The notes: a model not told the origin generated them from the letters alone. A DNA stretch of 64,000 bases from Polytrichum commune (GCA_950295325.1 OX485805.1:6078501-6142500); one strand, 5' to 3'. Shown: positions 10,971 to 24,118, counted from the stretch's first letter. Made by a program: numbers and translations.

Positions 10971-13900
10971 TTATTCTTGTTCAGGTTTCCAGTAGGTGGA
11001 GTCTGGATCTCCGGCAACATCTGCTGGGTATCTATTAATCCAACGGTAAAATTCCTTGTTCCGTTTGGCCTTTTCGCCCGGCGACAACTTTTGTACCCAC
11101 TCAGGCACGAAGCATGGCCAGCTTGTCAATTCCGCTGCAAAACCTTGCACCTTTGTGCATCGTGGGATGCGTACCTCCTCATACCTGGTTCAAGAAAACA
11201 AGGCCAATCAAATATTAACAACACATTACAGCAGTGGTTCCAAAAATTTACTTGTTTTTCCTTCTGAGGAGGAGGAGATATGGATTAAGGTGTAGTGTTC
11301 ATAGGTAGCTGAATTCATGTCATTGCTGGTACAAACTCATATAAACTGCATTCTTTGTTTAAATGCAAAACCGAAGCTGTGACCAGGCTAGTTCGGCACA
11401 ACTTAACTAAAATCTTTAAAATATGAAAACACACATCTCTTGGACCCATGGCGATGTAATTTACAATATGAAATTGAAGGGAACAATAATGTAACCTGGG
11501 GAGGGAAAATAACTAAGTGTAATGTCATGTTAACTCATTGTTTTCCGGATGTCATGATATGCATTTTATGACCTTTTTGAACCAGTAATGAAATTCTTCA
11601 AATTTTGAATTAACCTTACAAGATTTTCCCATCCAAATACTTACATATTTCCTCACTTCACTGATGAACTAGCCTCAATCATGCGGTAAACTTCACATGT
11701 ATGGTGTATAAATCAAGGATGAAGAATTTGTTTGGTGGCAAACCATTGAACCTTGGTTGCGTGCAAGTCCCGACCACATAGCTTTGCTTTGAATATGGTA
11801 AAATGGAGAAATTGTGAAGAATTATGCAGCACAATTCATAAAAATTGTTCAGACTCACAATGCACTCATATGTTCATATAGAAAGCTCCTGAAATAGTTG
11901 AAATAGCTGTAAAACCTAGTTCACCTCTTTATAGCATCTGGCAGTGCAGTTTCGGGGGTTTGACTCGAAAACGCATGATGGAGAAGTAGTGTTAATTGAT
12001 GTGCATCTTCATAGGCAACTCGGGTACCCATTCCAGGGCCAGGGTACATGCCATGTGCAGCTGCGTTCAATTATTACAGACCAGATAATTAGAACATCTA
12101 CACTCTATGCCTTTGAAGTAATGATTTTCAAGTAATGATTGCTCAATAAAATCTAGCAAAATTGTAGATAGAACTTTAACATTTAGTGAGATATGCCAGA
12201 AATATTCCACACAAAAAAAACACTTTATTAAACAATCACAACTACACTAAATTCCTATTAATGTGGGCCAATTATTTTCTAGAACCCACATTAATTTTCA
12301 ACTCTCGCCAAATATCTAGTTTGAAATTAGTGCATGCCACATTAATTGTAGATATGCGCACCATAAAACTATGTCCTTTTGGTTGGACATTTCAAGGATG
12401 ACGTAGGGAAAAATGCAGGGCCTTGGCCCCACATTATTTCCAACCTAACTAGACACTTAGATTGACCCTCATTAATTATTTCCACACCATTTTTTTACGC
12501 ACACTAATAATAGGAAAATCTAGTGTAATCTTTTCTTTTCTTTTCTTTTTTGAGACAGAAGGCCGACAGGCCAATGCCAAAGCACAGGAGGCAGTTGACC
12601 ACCTGGCAAGTTTTCCATCAAGTAGAGAGGAGATTTCATAGCCGGGATTCGAACCGCCAACCACTTCCTTGAGATATGGGTATCTCTCCACCATCATCCG
12701 GTAGTTCAAGGTCATTTCGGACCTAAATCTAGTGTAATCTTGAAGTCATGACAATGACATCCTTGACTGCTTTGGAAAGAGGCAACTTCAGAATGACCTC
12801 TAGGGATTTGCCACGTAATAACAGATAAGAAAAAGTAGAAACTTGTTTGTTCAAATAATCTGGCAAGTGAACCAAGTTTGTGGCAAGGAGAATGAGAGTG
12901 AAGTAACATACCGTCTCCCAAAAGCACAACTTGTCCGCTTGGATCACTCCAACTGCCTACAGGTAACCGATCAAAATTCCTGTCTTCACGAATGTGTTGG
13001 CTCTTGGATCTTTCCATGGCTGTCTTCAAATTTAGTAAATCCTCTGTGTCTTCAATCTGCTTCAGCACGCGGATTTTCCGTGCCTCTTGGCCATGGACGT
13101 GGAAATCCGAAGCATAGGATTTTGTAAGTTCTCCACTCTTGTCAGGAACTCCGCATTGCCAAAGCGTGTGGCCAGAACCTGCAAAACCCACCGTATAAAA
13201 CAAATTAACATAAAAATAATATATTTAACTTATCTGGTCAAAATTTGTTTTCATGCTTGTCATGTAAAGAAAATAATATTGAACTTTGATTTTGAGATAA
13301 AAAAGTGTATACCTAGTGTGGGTTAACATGGATGCCTTCAACTAGAATTTGGATTCCTCGCATGCTAACTTGAATATGGAGGTTCTCTTCTATTCTGTTA
13401 TGTATATATGACTTACTTTTTACTGTAAAAATCAAAATTTACAATAGAAACTTATGACAATGTGAAATTTTTCATGAGTGTCTAGTACCAACAGTGGTTT
13501 ATTAGTTTCCAAATCAAGGTATGTGGGCCTTAAGTGGTGACTCTTCTTAATTGGACACATATATTTGAGTAGCATATGGCAAGGCTAGTGGTCAAGAATG
13601 AACACACTTGTCACAATGCAATTGGACTATGTGCTCAAACCACATTGACATTGGGGGCAATATATCTTCTAGAGTGAAATGAAGTAGTTCTTCATCTTTG
13701 AGGCCCAAAATCACTATGAAGGTGATGATTAAGAAGTGCAGCAAGAGATTGAATTCACAAACTGATTCTATAAGTGGAGAACCTGCAAAATCTTACCACA
13801 ATAGTAAGTAATTGTGCCAGTCATTGATGTAGGGTAAATAATGAACTTGATCTCATCATCTTCTTGCAAATTTAGGTCCCTGCTAGAGACAAGGTCATAT

Positions 13901-16900
13901 CTATTATATCTATTATATTGATTAAGGTATATGTGTGTGTGATCAATATCTGATCTCAAAAGGACACCTATACTTGAGTGGTGTATGGTTGGGTGTGAAT
14001 CTAAAAATGGACACCACAAAAATATGTATTAAAAAATGATAGGACTACATGCTCAAACTTTGTTAATCATTCTAGACACAATAGTCAACTTGTGTAGGGG
14101 GGGACTTTTATGATCATTTAATAACTTAAAGAATCTTCACTTTGACAATGAATAAGATATTTATATGAGCTCCAAAATTTTTTTGAAGAAAGTGGCCAAG
14201 GGCACAATTTGGATTTGCTAATCATCTCACACTTGTTTTATATTCTACGAGAAGTGGGTGTAGAGAGGGAAGTGTCCATTTAAGTCCCGCTTACCTTGAC
14301 CAATGTCATGGGCATCTGTCACACTGTCTGGCAACAGAAGATTACAAAATCTGGTTGCATATGCAATGCGATGGTTTGCTTCTGGTGCATTTATTGCAAC
14401 AGGCGGGTTGCTAGTTAGGTATAAAATGAACTATAAGAGTTATTTCACGAGACCAAATATACATGATTCACAAGAACATGGATAGATCTAATTTCAAGAG
14501 CATGAGGTCTACAACTATCAACATAGGTTGCATTATCACCAGGTTGTGAATTTGATATGTAAAATGTTACCTCATTTGATCCACAGGTACAATAGCCAAC
14601 CAAGTGACCAACCCAAGGTCCCGAGGCTCATCACCCACCAACATCTTTCGCACTCGTGACCAAACACCGTCAGCGCCCACTAACAATTTGGCTCTCACAA
14701 CTTTTGTCTCCACTGCACAAGGATCACCTTCCGTCACTTCGAAGCGAGTCTCTACACCCTCCTTCAAAGACATAAGTCAGAAATGGAACAACTGATCATA
14801 CTTTACTGACAGATTTTCCATCTTGTTTGAATATGATAACCTACACGACAAGCTCAACTATGGCTTAAAGTCAGTTGTAACCTATAGTTGGGCGATACGT
14901 GGACTCCATTGACATACATAATTGGTGTGAGGAGGAATTGAGCTAAGTGCCGAGAAATCAAGATTTCATTTCAATCTTTGGTCTCTAGTGCACCACTCAC
15001 AAGCATGGGGATCTGACAATGGATTTTAGCCGCACTCTTCATAGCCACTAACAAGACGCCACATAATCGAGATTCCTCTTCAAACGGGTAATGAAGAATC
15101 ATCATATTGCAATCAGAACAATTTTAGCATAACAATATCCCTTTAAAGAAACGTGCCCCACGAATCTAGAGAGTTATGAATGGAAAGAGATGATTGATGG
15201 GCGTCGCCAATGTGAGATGGGTTTTCTTTTCAATGGGGCAATAGAAGAGGAGAATAAAACAATCTCTTATTGATTGTTAGGTTATTTAAGAATGTGAACC
15301 ATGAGGAGGAAGCACCGCTTGTGGGTGAACTTAAACCAACATATGGATATCTGCCCATAGTGAGTAGGGAAAATGACTCCCAAGTAGATTAGTAGCTACA
15401 ATGGTTAGATCCTTGAGAAGACAACCATGGAACAAAGTAGATTAATCTTCATGACACTTAGATGCTTGAGAAATGGAAGGTGAAAGGGCACCCAAGTTCT
15501 TCAAGATGAGCTATCTTTTGCTCTAGTGCAATCACAAGTTTGCACTTCAACCATCTGACATTGTCATGATGTCAACCCCATGTTTTCCATTTTATTCTTC
15601 TACTTAGAAGTATTTTTGGCATGGGAGAGGGGGTACTAGTGCTAATAAATCCAACTTCCAATAGCAACTGAACAAACATAAGTTAATCTATCATAAACAC
15701 AACAAATGATGAAATTCTTTAATATGCTTCAAAGAAATGAAATTCTTTAATATGCTTCAAAGAAGCAAACTGCCAAACTCTAATTTAAGCATGTACACAA
15801 TTAAATTCCATGGCGGTATAATAATCATACCTCAATGAGCTTGTAATCGACAAACCGGTGCCCATAGTGCACCACACTCGTGTCCAATTCACCAACGAGG
15901 GTGTCAAGGGCGCCCTTCCATGTGATCGCAAACATTCGCTCCGACTCGGTAAGTTGTGGTGCTCGCGCAATTAGCTTCTCCTCTTCACCCGGCGTCCGAA
16001 TCCGAATCGTGAATTTTCCCACGTGATGGCCAACAGATTCCATTCTGTCACTCAACCCTGGCTTGATTCCGTTCAGCGCTCGAATGCCTGCCGCATCAAT
16101 CATCACACCAACGTTTATAAGATGCATGCTCTATTCTAACCAGCATGGTAATGAATCACTAATTAAGCACAGGGAAGTTCTTCAAGTCTGGAGTCAAGAG
16201 TTCTTCAATCGCATTCATTCGTGTTGAATTGAACAAGCTCGTTTGCAGAATCTGCCGAACAGAATAAAAATACAACCACCAACTTGGGAGGAATTTAATT
16301 AAACCAGGACTCAAGGGGGGACTCATTACAGTAACTAGAGCCAAAGGGGGAGCACTTCTCAGAGAGGCCTCCAACAAACTATACAGCATTCAGCAAGCCT
16401 CTCATATTTTGGATCAATACTCAGAAGAAACATGTGTAATTCTAAATATCCTTTACAATTTCAGTCCAAATTGAAGAGTCGAACTCAGGTGTGACTATAC
16501 ATATTACAATGAGAATAAGCTCCTGAAGGTGAATAATGTAATGATATCCAAATGCTATCAAAATTGTGTAGAATCCTACTTAGGGTTGTCAACGTAGAGA
16601 TAGGATGGGCTTTTCTATGCTCCTCGGAGTGAGTTCTCTGCCATTCTAACCTGCCATAATATAAATCGAGGAGAGCATTCATCGCATCAACATTCATTAA
16701 GATGCATGATAAGTATCAAGGGTTGCAAGCAAACCACCAAGAAGCACAAGGAGGAGTCGGTCGAGAGCACTAATTTGACAAGTGAATGAAATTTTCATTA
16801 AATGTTTCGTAACATACCATTTTGTCCAATGGTCATGCCAGTGCCAAAGTGTTTGCGTTCCTTGGGTGATTTCTCAAACACATGCGCCTGAATACCTCGG

Positions 16901-16977
16901 TTTCGTAAGCCAACGGCCAAGGCCAGACCTCCCATCCCTCCTCCCACGATCGCAACATCCATCTCCATCGTTGCCAT
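10971..16977 (-). CDS. FAD-dependent monooxygenase, copy A (8 exons, 468 aa)
   Basis: Exons on the minus strand are 16818-16977, 15831-16087, 14571-14761, 14295-14410, 13797-13862, 12912-13178, 11925-12060 and 10971-11184, total 1407 nt. All introns are GT-AG and phases match at every junction. An in-frame TGA lies three codons before the ATG. The protein has the PHBH-fold group A flavoprotein signature: the Rossmann GGGMGG at residues 12-17 with the ribose-binding Glu at 35 (VFEK), the GADG motif at 168-171, and the GDAAH motif at 351-355 followed by GPGMGTRVAYEDA. It resembles salicylate hydroxylase, zeaxanthin epoxidase and urate hydroxylase-like FAD_binding_3 proteins, which hydroxylate or epoxidise small substrates using FAD and NAD(P)H. 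The substrate cannot be told. No transit peptide is evident, since the FAD motif starts at residue 7. Intron 6 contains a SINE that copy B lacks. Confidence 0.92.
12533..12724 (-). mobile_element. tRNA-derived SINE in intron 6 of gene A
   Basis: The element lies between direct repeats AAATCTAGTGTAATCTT at 12516-12532 and 12725-12741. The allelic position in unit 2 (about 48969-48985) has a single copy. Read on the minus strand it has an internal polymerase III B box GGTTCGAATCC (12645-12655), a looser A-box-like segment (gatggtggagaga) upstream of it, and ends in an A-rich tail AAAAAAGAAAAGAAAAG. It has no coding capacity. A long target duplication, A-rich tail and tRNA-like promoter together define a SINE. 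Confidence 0.88.
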
Positions 16978-17195
16978 CTCTGATCAGTCTTGGAGTCGGT
17001 CGGGATTTCGTGACCTAAGCCAAGTTGAGCTGTACATCTTGCACACCTTATTAGTCCACAACCAGCTAGTAGAGCGAGGATATTGAAATTGGTCAACAAT
17101 GGAGATGGACACCATGTTGGGATCAACAAATGGTCGGTCATCATATGGTCGGCCATCATAGAATAAGTTATTGGGACTGTCACAATAAGTGCCGC

Positions 17196-17386
17196 TCAGG
17201 CATAAAAGGTCAAATCATTGGACAACCAATACGAGGTTATTTTATCCTCTACTTCAACTGCCCACAATTTTTAAAAGGCCCATTCACACATTGGGAGTCG
17301 GCCCAAATCCAGCTCTAGGAGTAGGCCTCCCTTTCTCTCCCTCCCCAGATGTCGTATTGACTGCGAGTTGAATACCTCAAGACTAA
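17196..17386. other. Unit 1-specific sequence 5' of gene A
   Basis: Homology between the two units stops at about 17195 (unit 2: about 53363). Sequence from here to about 19358 has no counterpart in unit 2. It is either inserted here or deleted there. No gene is seen in this short part. Confidence 0.5.
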
Positions 17387-18371
17387 GGGCCACTTCACAC
17401 ACGAGACTGAGGCCGAAACCCCACTAGGGGCAGGCAAAGCAAACCGAGGAACATGATTGGCTGCGGCAGGGGTGCCAATGCCCCACTAGGGGCAGGAAAA
17501 ACGGCGGGAGGGTTACCTGGCAGGGCCGTTGGGCGAATGCAAGTGCCAGGGGAGGGTGCCTGGCTCTCCGACCCCCCCCCCCCCCCCCGGCGCCGGTGCC
17601 CTGCTGGTCCCGGTCTGCACCACCACGTGTACAGGTCTCCTTTGACGTGGACATCCGGGGAGGAGCTCGCTAGAGAGCCTCGGTGCCTCGCAGCTGCGGA
17701 GGGAGCCTCGGTGCCTCGCAGCTGCAGAGAGCCTCCCTCCGCCCCTAGTCTCCCGGTGGCACTGCCCCTCAACCTTGTCGCTAAGTGGGGCAGGAAAGCT
17801 TAATTACCCCTACACACAAGGCTACTGTAGCCTGTGTAAGCCTAGCCCGGCCGGCTAATGGAGCTGCCCCTAGTGGGGTTTCGACCTGAGTGCCCGTGAC
17901 CAGTACAGTATACCCTTTAGCATTCTCATTGGTGGAAAAGGCGGAGCAGGTTAAGTTCGCTTCACACTACGCTTGAGGGACCAATGGAGTATGTGAATGC
18001 GAGATGGATGTAAAGTCTACACGGATTCCCACAGGGCATCTAATGGATCATGTTTCATAGTTACTTGGACTATTTTCAGAAATCACCTCTTGGATTTAGG
18101 TCTAACACTAAATCGGGAGACCATGACACTCCAAATGCTCACAAACCGTTGGTTTATTCTATTTTATCATGTGTGAGGACCCCGCATGAATAAAATGTTA
18201 TTGAAATAGAATCTAGTGGAGGGCCCAATCACATATGACTTCACACTGCACTTGAGGATCCGTGACCACACAACGTGATTTTGGAGGTATCTTGGGATGG
18301 CCTTTGGACACTTTCTTTTGGGCTCTCACAATCTCGTGGTCACAGCTCTTGGCTTGTGTGTGAAGTGGCCC
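17387..18371. mobile_element. TIR element with TAA target duplication (Harbinger-like, non-autonomous)
   Basis: The two ends are inverted copies of GGGCCACTTCACACAC (16 of 16 bases) and are flanked by TAA at 17384-17386 and 18372-18374. TAA/TTA three-base duplications are typical of PIF/Harbinger elements. It contains a second, GC-rich element (17410-17884). Internal pieces at 17955-17980 and 18236-18265 repeat the end sequence in degenerate form, which suggests nested relatives. There is no transposase frame. Confidence 0.7.
17410..17884. mobile_element. Nested GC-rich foldback element
   Basis: Its ends are inverted copies of CGAAACCCCACTAGGGGCAG, the arm itself containing the palindrome CCCCACTAGGGG. 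A third partial copy of the arm occurs at about 17480-17498. CTGAG occurs immediately outside both ends and could be a 5-bp target duplication. A run of 17 C bases sits near 17572-17588. Open frames on both strands here (17395-17803) follow from the GC-rich low-complexity composition and are not called genes. Confidence 0.55.
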
Positions 18372-18374
18372 TAA

Positions 18375-19358
18375 ATTAGGGCCACTTTACACTAGAGTTT
18401 GAGGGCCCTTGACCCATGATATACAAATTATGTGATGCTCGAGAAGCCGGAGACAGTCCAAGTCCACTTTACACTAGCCCTTGAAGGCCTAAGGGCTTAG
18501 AGAAATTCAACTGATGAAAAATCTACATGTTGCCCTACATGGCAATAAGTGGATAATGTGTCATGGTCTACTAGATGTTGCAAAAGGCCCAAACCAAAGG
18601 TGGGTTTAATGTAAAACTTATGGCAATCAATTAGATCACCATTGGCTTCTAGAAAGATTTATATTGTCATGGTGGGAACTTGAACCAAAATGTATGTCGC
18701 AATCCCTCAACATGGTCAACTATATCTTGCACCCTTGATGTAGTTTCACCATTCATGCATAAATAACTGTTCTCGGTATACAATCTATACCACCACAAGT
18801 AGGCCATACACCCAAGTACAAAAACCCCAAAGTTGAATACGACAACAAGATTCCCGAAGCAATTCACTTAGCGCGGTGAAAGGGATAGTCACCCACCCGA
18901 GGTTGGTCCTCAAGAATCGAACACAACATACATTGAAATTAATAAAGACACTTTGCCGCCATAACACCCAACCTCAAGGTTTCCACACAAACACACAATG
19001 TACTAGTTAATATACAACTTTAAACCATTCAGGGCCCTCCCTAGACCCCATCTTCACCTAGCTATCAAAAGGGACCACCTCCGACATGAGGTAGTAGCAT
19101 TTGTCCCATGCTCATGCTCCGTAAACCGGTTCTAGGTTCACACATGATCTTGCGACTATGATCAGTGGTGAATCTCTCTCTCTTTCTCTCTCGTTTTTTT
19201 CTACGGGCAGCCTAATAGTTTACCCTGAAAATAAATAAATAAATAACATATCAGAACATGATGTCACTAGTGTTATTCAAGTAGTAGTATTCTAATGAGA
19301 GTACACTTCATCTCTCTGAGCAAGGAGTGTGAAGCTTGTGGGTCTAGTTACTATGATA
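18375..19358. other. Unit 1-specific sequence, partial TIR-element ends
   Basis: At 18380-18410 and 18459-18485 two further copies of the end motif of the preceding element (GGGCCACTTTACACTAG and CCACTTTACACTAGCCC) lie in direct orientation without visible inverted partners, so they look like truncated relatives. From 18600 to 19358 I see no gene. A minus-strand frame at 18667-18867 is hydrophobic but unrecognised. Confidence 0.45.
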
Positions 19359-19413
19359 GCTTACTTCAATACACTTTCACTTCTACACCTTTTGTGGGTT
19401 GTGAAGCTTGTAA

Positions 19414-19830
19414 GAGCGTCCCCACAAGACCGGACATGGGGCATGCCAACGCCAAAAATGGGGCATCCCAAGTTCCTAGGTGGCGGTACCGGCATAAATT
19501 GAGCCCCACCAATGTCCGGTCCCCCATAATTTAGAACCGGCCCGGGTATAGTAAAGACCTTCCCCTATCATAAATGGTTCATATAAGGGCCCTCCTCCGG
19601 CCCGCCAAGAGATTACTTTAATATCATATACTCCGATATCCTACTTAATCCCATGTCAGATAATAAGTGTCGTTGTCTTATTGTTTGCTTCCTAATTATA
19701 CCGGGGGTATGCTTAAGCTTTGGTGGGCTTTGACTCAAGATGAGCTGCCCCGCCCAAGATGGAGGGCTCCCCAAAGGTATAAAATATTATATACTCTATT
19801 TGGCGTGTATTTGATATGGCGGGGATGCTT
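19414..19830. mobile_element. Harbinger-like MITE with TAA target duplication
   Basis: The 417-bp element lies between TAA at 19411-19413 and 19831-19833. Its ends are imperfect inverted repeats, GAGCGTCCCCAC on the left and AAGCATCCCCGC on the right. Unit 2 has the uninterrupted sequence gcttgtaagtcgagtg at about 53429-53444, which confirms the exact borders. Three-base TAA duplication and GAGCATC-like ends point to PIF/Harbinger. No coding frame is evident. Confidence 0.85.
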
Positions 19831-19904
19831 TAAGTCTAGTGATCATAGTGGTTCACATCGACGCACTTTCACTTTTTCATCTTCATAAGAGTTCTCTACA
19901 AAGT

Positions 19905-22900
19905 AAATAGAAATGGGCAAGAATGACATTGTTGGAGACGAGCTTAGGGTAGCTTGTATGCATAATACGAGGTTACAGATGGATTGTTGTGTTTCATAAG
20001 AAGAACATTTATGGGAAACCCGTGCCAAGAGGTGACTTCGATACAATAACAAAATTAATACGCATTGGGAGATGACTTTACACTTACTTAAATCTAATAG
20101 TGGTTTCTACTTATGATTATTTGTATTTGATTATATCTTAGAAAGCATGAAAGTTTTGTTGACATCGTTAACAAGTAAGAAGTCTAGTGACACCTAATGT
20201 ACAGCCAACTAATATACTTTGTGATATCTTGGGGAGCATGGGCACATGTTAGGATTTCTTCTACAAAGCGTTACACGCCTTCTAAAGAGTTGCTTACTTC
20301 TATCAAGAATCCTACATGAGAATTTCTACATCATCCGGAGCATTTTTTGGTACACTTGACTGTCCTTGCTCCCTACGAGAAATTATATGGTAACATTATG
20401 TTGGTATTTGGTCATTGTATACAATTTGAAGAACTCCAAATTACTATTGTCCAACCCCAGTAAGTGCAAATATTCTTCCACAATCAATGTTAGAATTTGC
20501 ATGATTGACTTACACAAACACTAAAAACTACTAGAGCATGAGGTTTATATGAGAGATTCCACTTGGACTTTGCCAACACCTCCTTTAGTTGATTGATTTT
20601 TTCTTTTTCTTTTTCTTTTCTAAACTTGATAATAAGCTAGTGAGAGCTAACGCTGAGAGAATTAAAACTACCTCACACATACCTCCAGACTTGGACTCCT
20701 AATGAGCACTATGGAGTTATGATCTCCACCAAACAACAACTAGGCTTCTTTCTTTCATCCTCTTGACATCATATTGTGATATAAGGAAGAAACTACATGG
20801 ACGTGATCGAGGGATGATGATTGAGCACATACTTGATCTCCTACTTGCCCAAAGACCTTTAAGGTGGGCTCATACTCACCTAGGAATTATGTGATTTTCT
20901 TTGACAAAATTTGTTGTGTTTTTCACACTCATTCTAAGAATGAATGTTTCCTAGACATATAATTTAAAAGAAAAATGATTTGCAATGCTTCTAGGAAGAA
21001 GGTGGTGTACACAAGATGCATAAGTAATACATGTTCAAAACATGATTTATCCTCACGTATGCTTAGAAAGTGAGAAGCAAGTGTACGTGTTCACCAGTGA
21101 TAAGATTATTTGAACCCTTCATATGAAGGATGTATGTTGTCAAATAAACTAACGTAACATGGCTTTAAATAGAGATGACATATCTTATTTAGACATGTAA
21201 TTGATCATTACAAGATTAAACAACTATCCTATGTATATACGTTAATGAGATATACACCCACAATATGTGCCTACATAAGGAACATTCACTTACTAGTATA
21301 GTGCGGATTGACAACTCTCGTAGTAAATACTCAACCTCTCCATTCACTCCGACTTCTCCAATGCTTTACAACTCATGTGCACATTTCATTATGTTTGCAC
21401 TTGGCTTGTCTTGGCATGAGGTTTGGAGATGGGCAATGTCAAGAAGCTTGATCCCACAGTTGAAAGATTAAATCACCATGCTCACATAGTGGTGCAAGGC
21501 TATTAAAAATCATCTTTCTAACTTGTCATAATGGAATCTAGGTTTATTTTAAATAAAAATAGAATTTTAAAAACCAAAAAAATAGAGTCATGCATACCAA
21601 GTGTTCAATTGACACAAGAAAACAACTGAAAAATATCTTAACACCCCCAAAAATACGAAAAGTTTACATCTCAAAGTTTACATTTATTTATTTATTTATT
21701 TATCTTAAAACAACAACAACAAACTTTGCCATAACCCTCTTCTTTCCCCTACCCATCCATGTATTCTTGAACATTTTATGATTTTTTTTGATGCCGTGAT
21801 CCACCAGGTATCAAATACCAAGTTTTATTACAATATCTATACCCACTAAGTATATGAAAAATGATGCTAACACATCTATGAAAGTAAAACACGATAGTTC
21901 GCTCATATTGAAGGCGACTTGATCATTTGAAATACCTTGTTATCTCGACATTTTCTAGGATAGCAAGGTGAATCAATTAGGAGAGGAACTAAGCTCTTGT
22001 TGGCCAATTTTTGGAGGGTTGTAGCAATTTTCATGAGATGTTTTATCCTCTTGCATACATGATGACACATAAAATCTATCATCTTCATGATGGTAGTATT
22101 TGTAATAGCCTTGGGACCATAGAAGAGTGTTAGATAATTGGAGCATAATATGTGCAAATAGTGGTGCATTGCATGAATGATAGGTTTCTTGACCTCCATG
22201 GATTTAATGCACCTTAGTTTCAATTGGTCCTATCGTTTGTCCTAGAGTTGCGGAGGAGAGGACACGTGCAACTAAAGAATGGTTGGGAAGACTTTTATCA
22301 AGTTTGAAGTCTCTAAAAATGAGCAAGTTAAATGCCGAGGCTACTATAGTGCCTTGAGATGGACCTAGAAATTATGTGAAACTATTTTTGGGAGGCATGG
22401 GCTTATGCAACCATGGTTCGTGAGTGGTTGGCCTAGCTTACACAAACTTGGCATAGAGTGCTAGTAATCCCTTCTAGTACAACAATGAGTGAGAGAGAGA
22501 GTTCTTCAAGCAAAACTTCATCAATATCCATTTACGAGCTAATTTGAAATTGAAAACACTTGATGCACCAATGTAGATTTCATTGGCAAATTACCCATTG
22601 GTTGCAACTCAATTATGATTTTATGGTTACCCTCTCAAACTTACATATTAACCAACTCATCAAGAGTTTGATCCCGAGACTTCACACATAACTCTCTTGT
22701 AGTGGGAAAGTGAGGTTCATCAAGTGGATTTTTGGTAAAATGTCTTGAAATTCAACACTTCCATCATGTACAACTTCAACCAAATTCTTACATGTGTCCA
22801 CTTCCTTGCTATAAGAAAAAGAAAAAAATCCCCCAATTATCAATCATATAATGATGACTTGACATAATAGAGCAATTTGGTTCATAAACAACATCATATT

Positions 22901-23285
22901 TGATACGAAAGTTGTTCATACATACTACAACCCAAGGGAAAACCCTAAGGAATGCATGCACCTACCAAAGGAAACCTAACATACAACATTAAGTCCGCCT
23001 AGCTTAACACATGTCAGTGCACAATTTGATGTTCATGCATGACAAGCTTCGTTAATGAATATCATGTTGGTTCGGAACAACCTTTCAACCTCTATCACAA
23101 CCTCCATAGTTAATATTATTTCAATTGTCCAACTTATTGATTTCACATTCTCCCATGAGGAAGTCCCCGACAACACTATTCAAGTCAATAGATAAATAAA
23201 TACATAAATTTCAAACACTCGTAAACATCATGAAAAGACATTATTTGATTTGTCAACCTCACTATCATCATGGCCAATGTAAGTG
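19905..23285. other. Unit 1-specific AT-rich region, no supported gene
   Basis: This 3.4-kb stretch has no counterpart in unit 2, which has about 340 unrelated bases at the corresponding place (53520-53860). Only short open frames are present, none with recognisable motifs. A poly-purine/pyrimidine patch is at 20600-20625 and a tttatttatttat run at 21682-21703. Target duplications were not found, so insertion here versus deletion in unit 2 remains open. Confidence 0.45.
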
Positions 23286-24118
23286 GAGGTATACATATAG
23301 ACTTCATTGATATTTTCCCTAGCCAACATAAGTATGTGTGTGTATGTGAATAAAACCACCTTATAGCTCTTAAATACCTCACAATGTTAACGTTATGTAA
23401 ATGCCACTCTGAAAACCACCAATTCCCATCCTCCCCCCCCCCCCCAAGCATTAAAAAACACCCATCTAGATGATCACGCCCCAACGACATCCAACAAACT
23501 ATGGCCAACTAAAACCTAATTTTGAAGTGCCAAAGCCTCCACAATGACAGCCCCCAACCCCTTTTCTAGTGGTTTGATTCATCAACCTCACTATCAGCAT
23601 GGCGCGTGAATGCGAAGGTATATATAGAGGTCAATAATATTCTTCGTAGTCAACAAAAAAACATGGTACATATGTATGTATGATAAATCCACCTCATAGC
23701 TCTTAAATACCAATTTCCCCCTCCCTAACCATTTAAAACCCCATTGAGATGATCACGCCCGAACAACAACCCAACAATCTATGGGCCAACCGGAAAACCA
23801 ACTTGAATCCCCAATGCTCCCATGATGACAAGCACCAACCCTTTTCCCATGTGGGTTAATATATCAACCTCATTGTTGTCATGTCCAATGTATGTGGAGA
23901 TATACATACAAACTTAGTTGATAACTTCCATAGCCAACAAAAGCGTAGTACATAGTCAAGTATAAATAAAAACTACCTTTGAGAGAAGGCAATACTGTTT
24001 TTTCCATAGGCTAGGCTTGTAAACTCATAAGTCCCACGTATACATAAGAGCTCCTATCCCAAATGGTGAAGCATCTCCAATTTAAGTCAACCCCCATTTG
24101 TCATTCATCTCTCTCTTA
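23286..24118. repeat. Shared backbone left of the Harbinger element
   Basis: Matches 53862-55134 of unit 2, including the run aggtatacatatagacttc and the block ending in cattcatctctctctta. Within it a motif around ctatgggccaac, 'cctccacaatgaca' and 'catcaacctcac' recurs several times in diverged form, so this backbone is itself built of old tandem copies of roughly 250-300 bp. A C-run sits at 23429-23445. No gene. Confidence 0.7.

Noticed and set aside
10956-11267. 103-codon plus-strand frame (and its copy at 47409-47720)
   Set aside because: It is the antisense shadow of exon 8 of the monooxygenase genes, where the minus frame fits splice phases and protein length.
12533-12724. tRNA-like B box suggesting a tRNA gene in the gene A intron
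   Set aside because: No cloverleaf can be formed, there is an A-rich tail and a target duplication, and unit 2 lacks the sequence. It is a SINE.
17395-17803. Two overlapping GC-rich frames with many Pro and Gly residues
   Set aside because: They lie inside a nested foldback element with a C-run; low-complexity composition, opposite strands, no motif.
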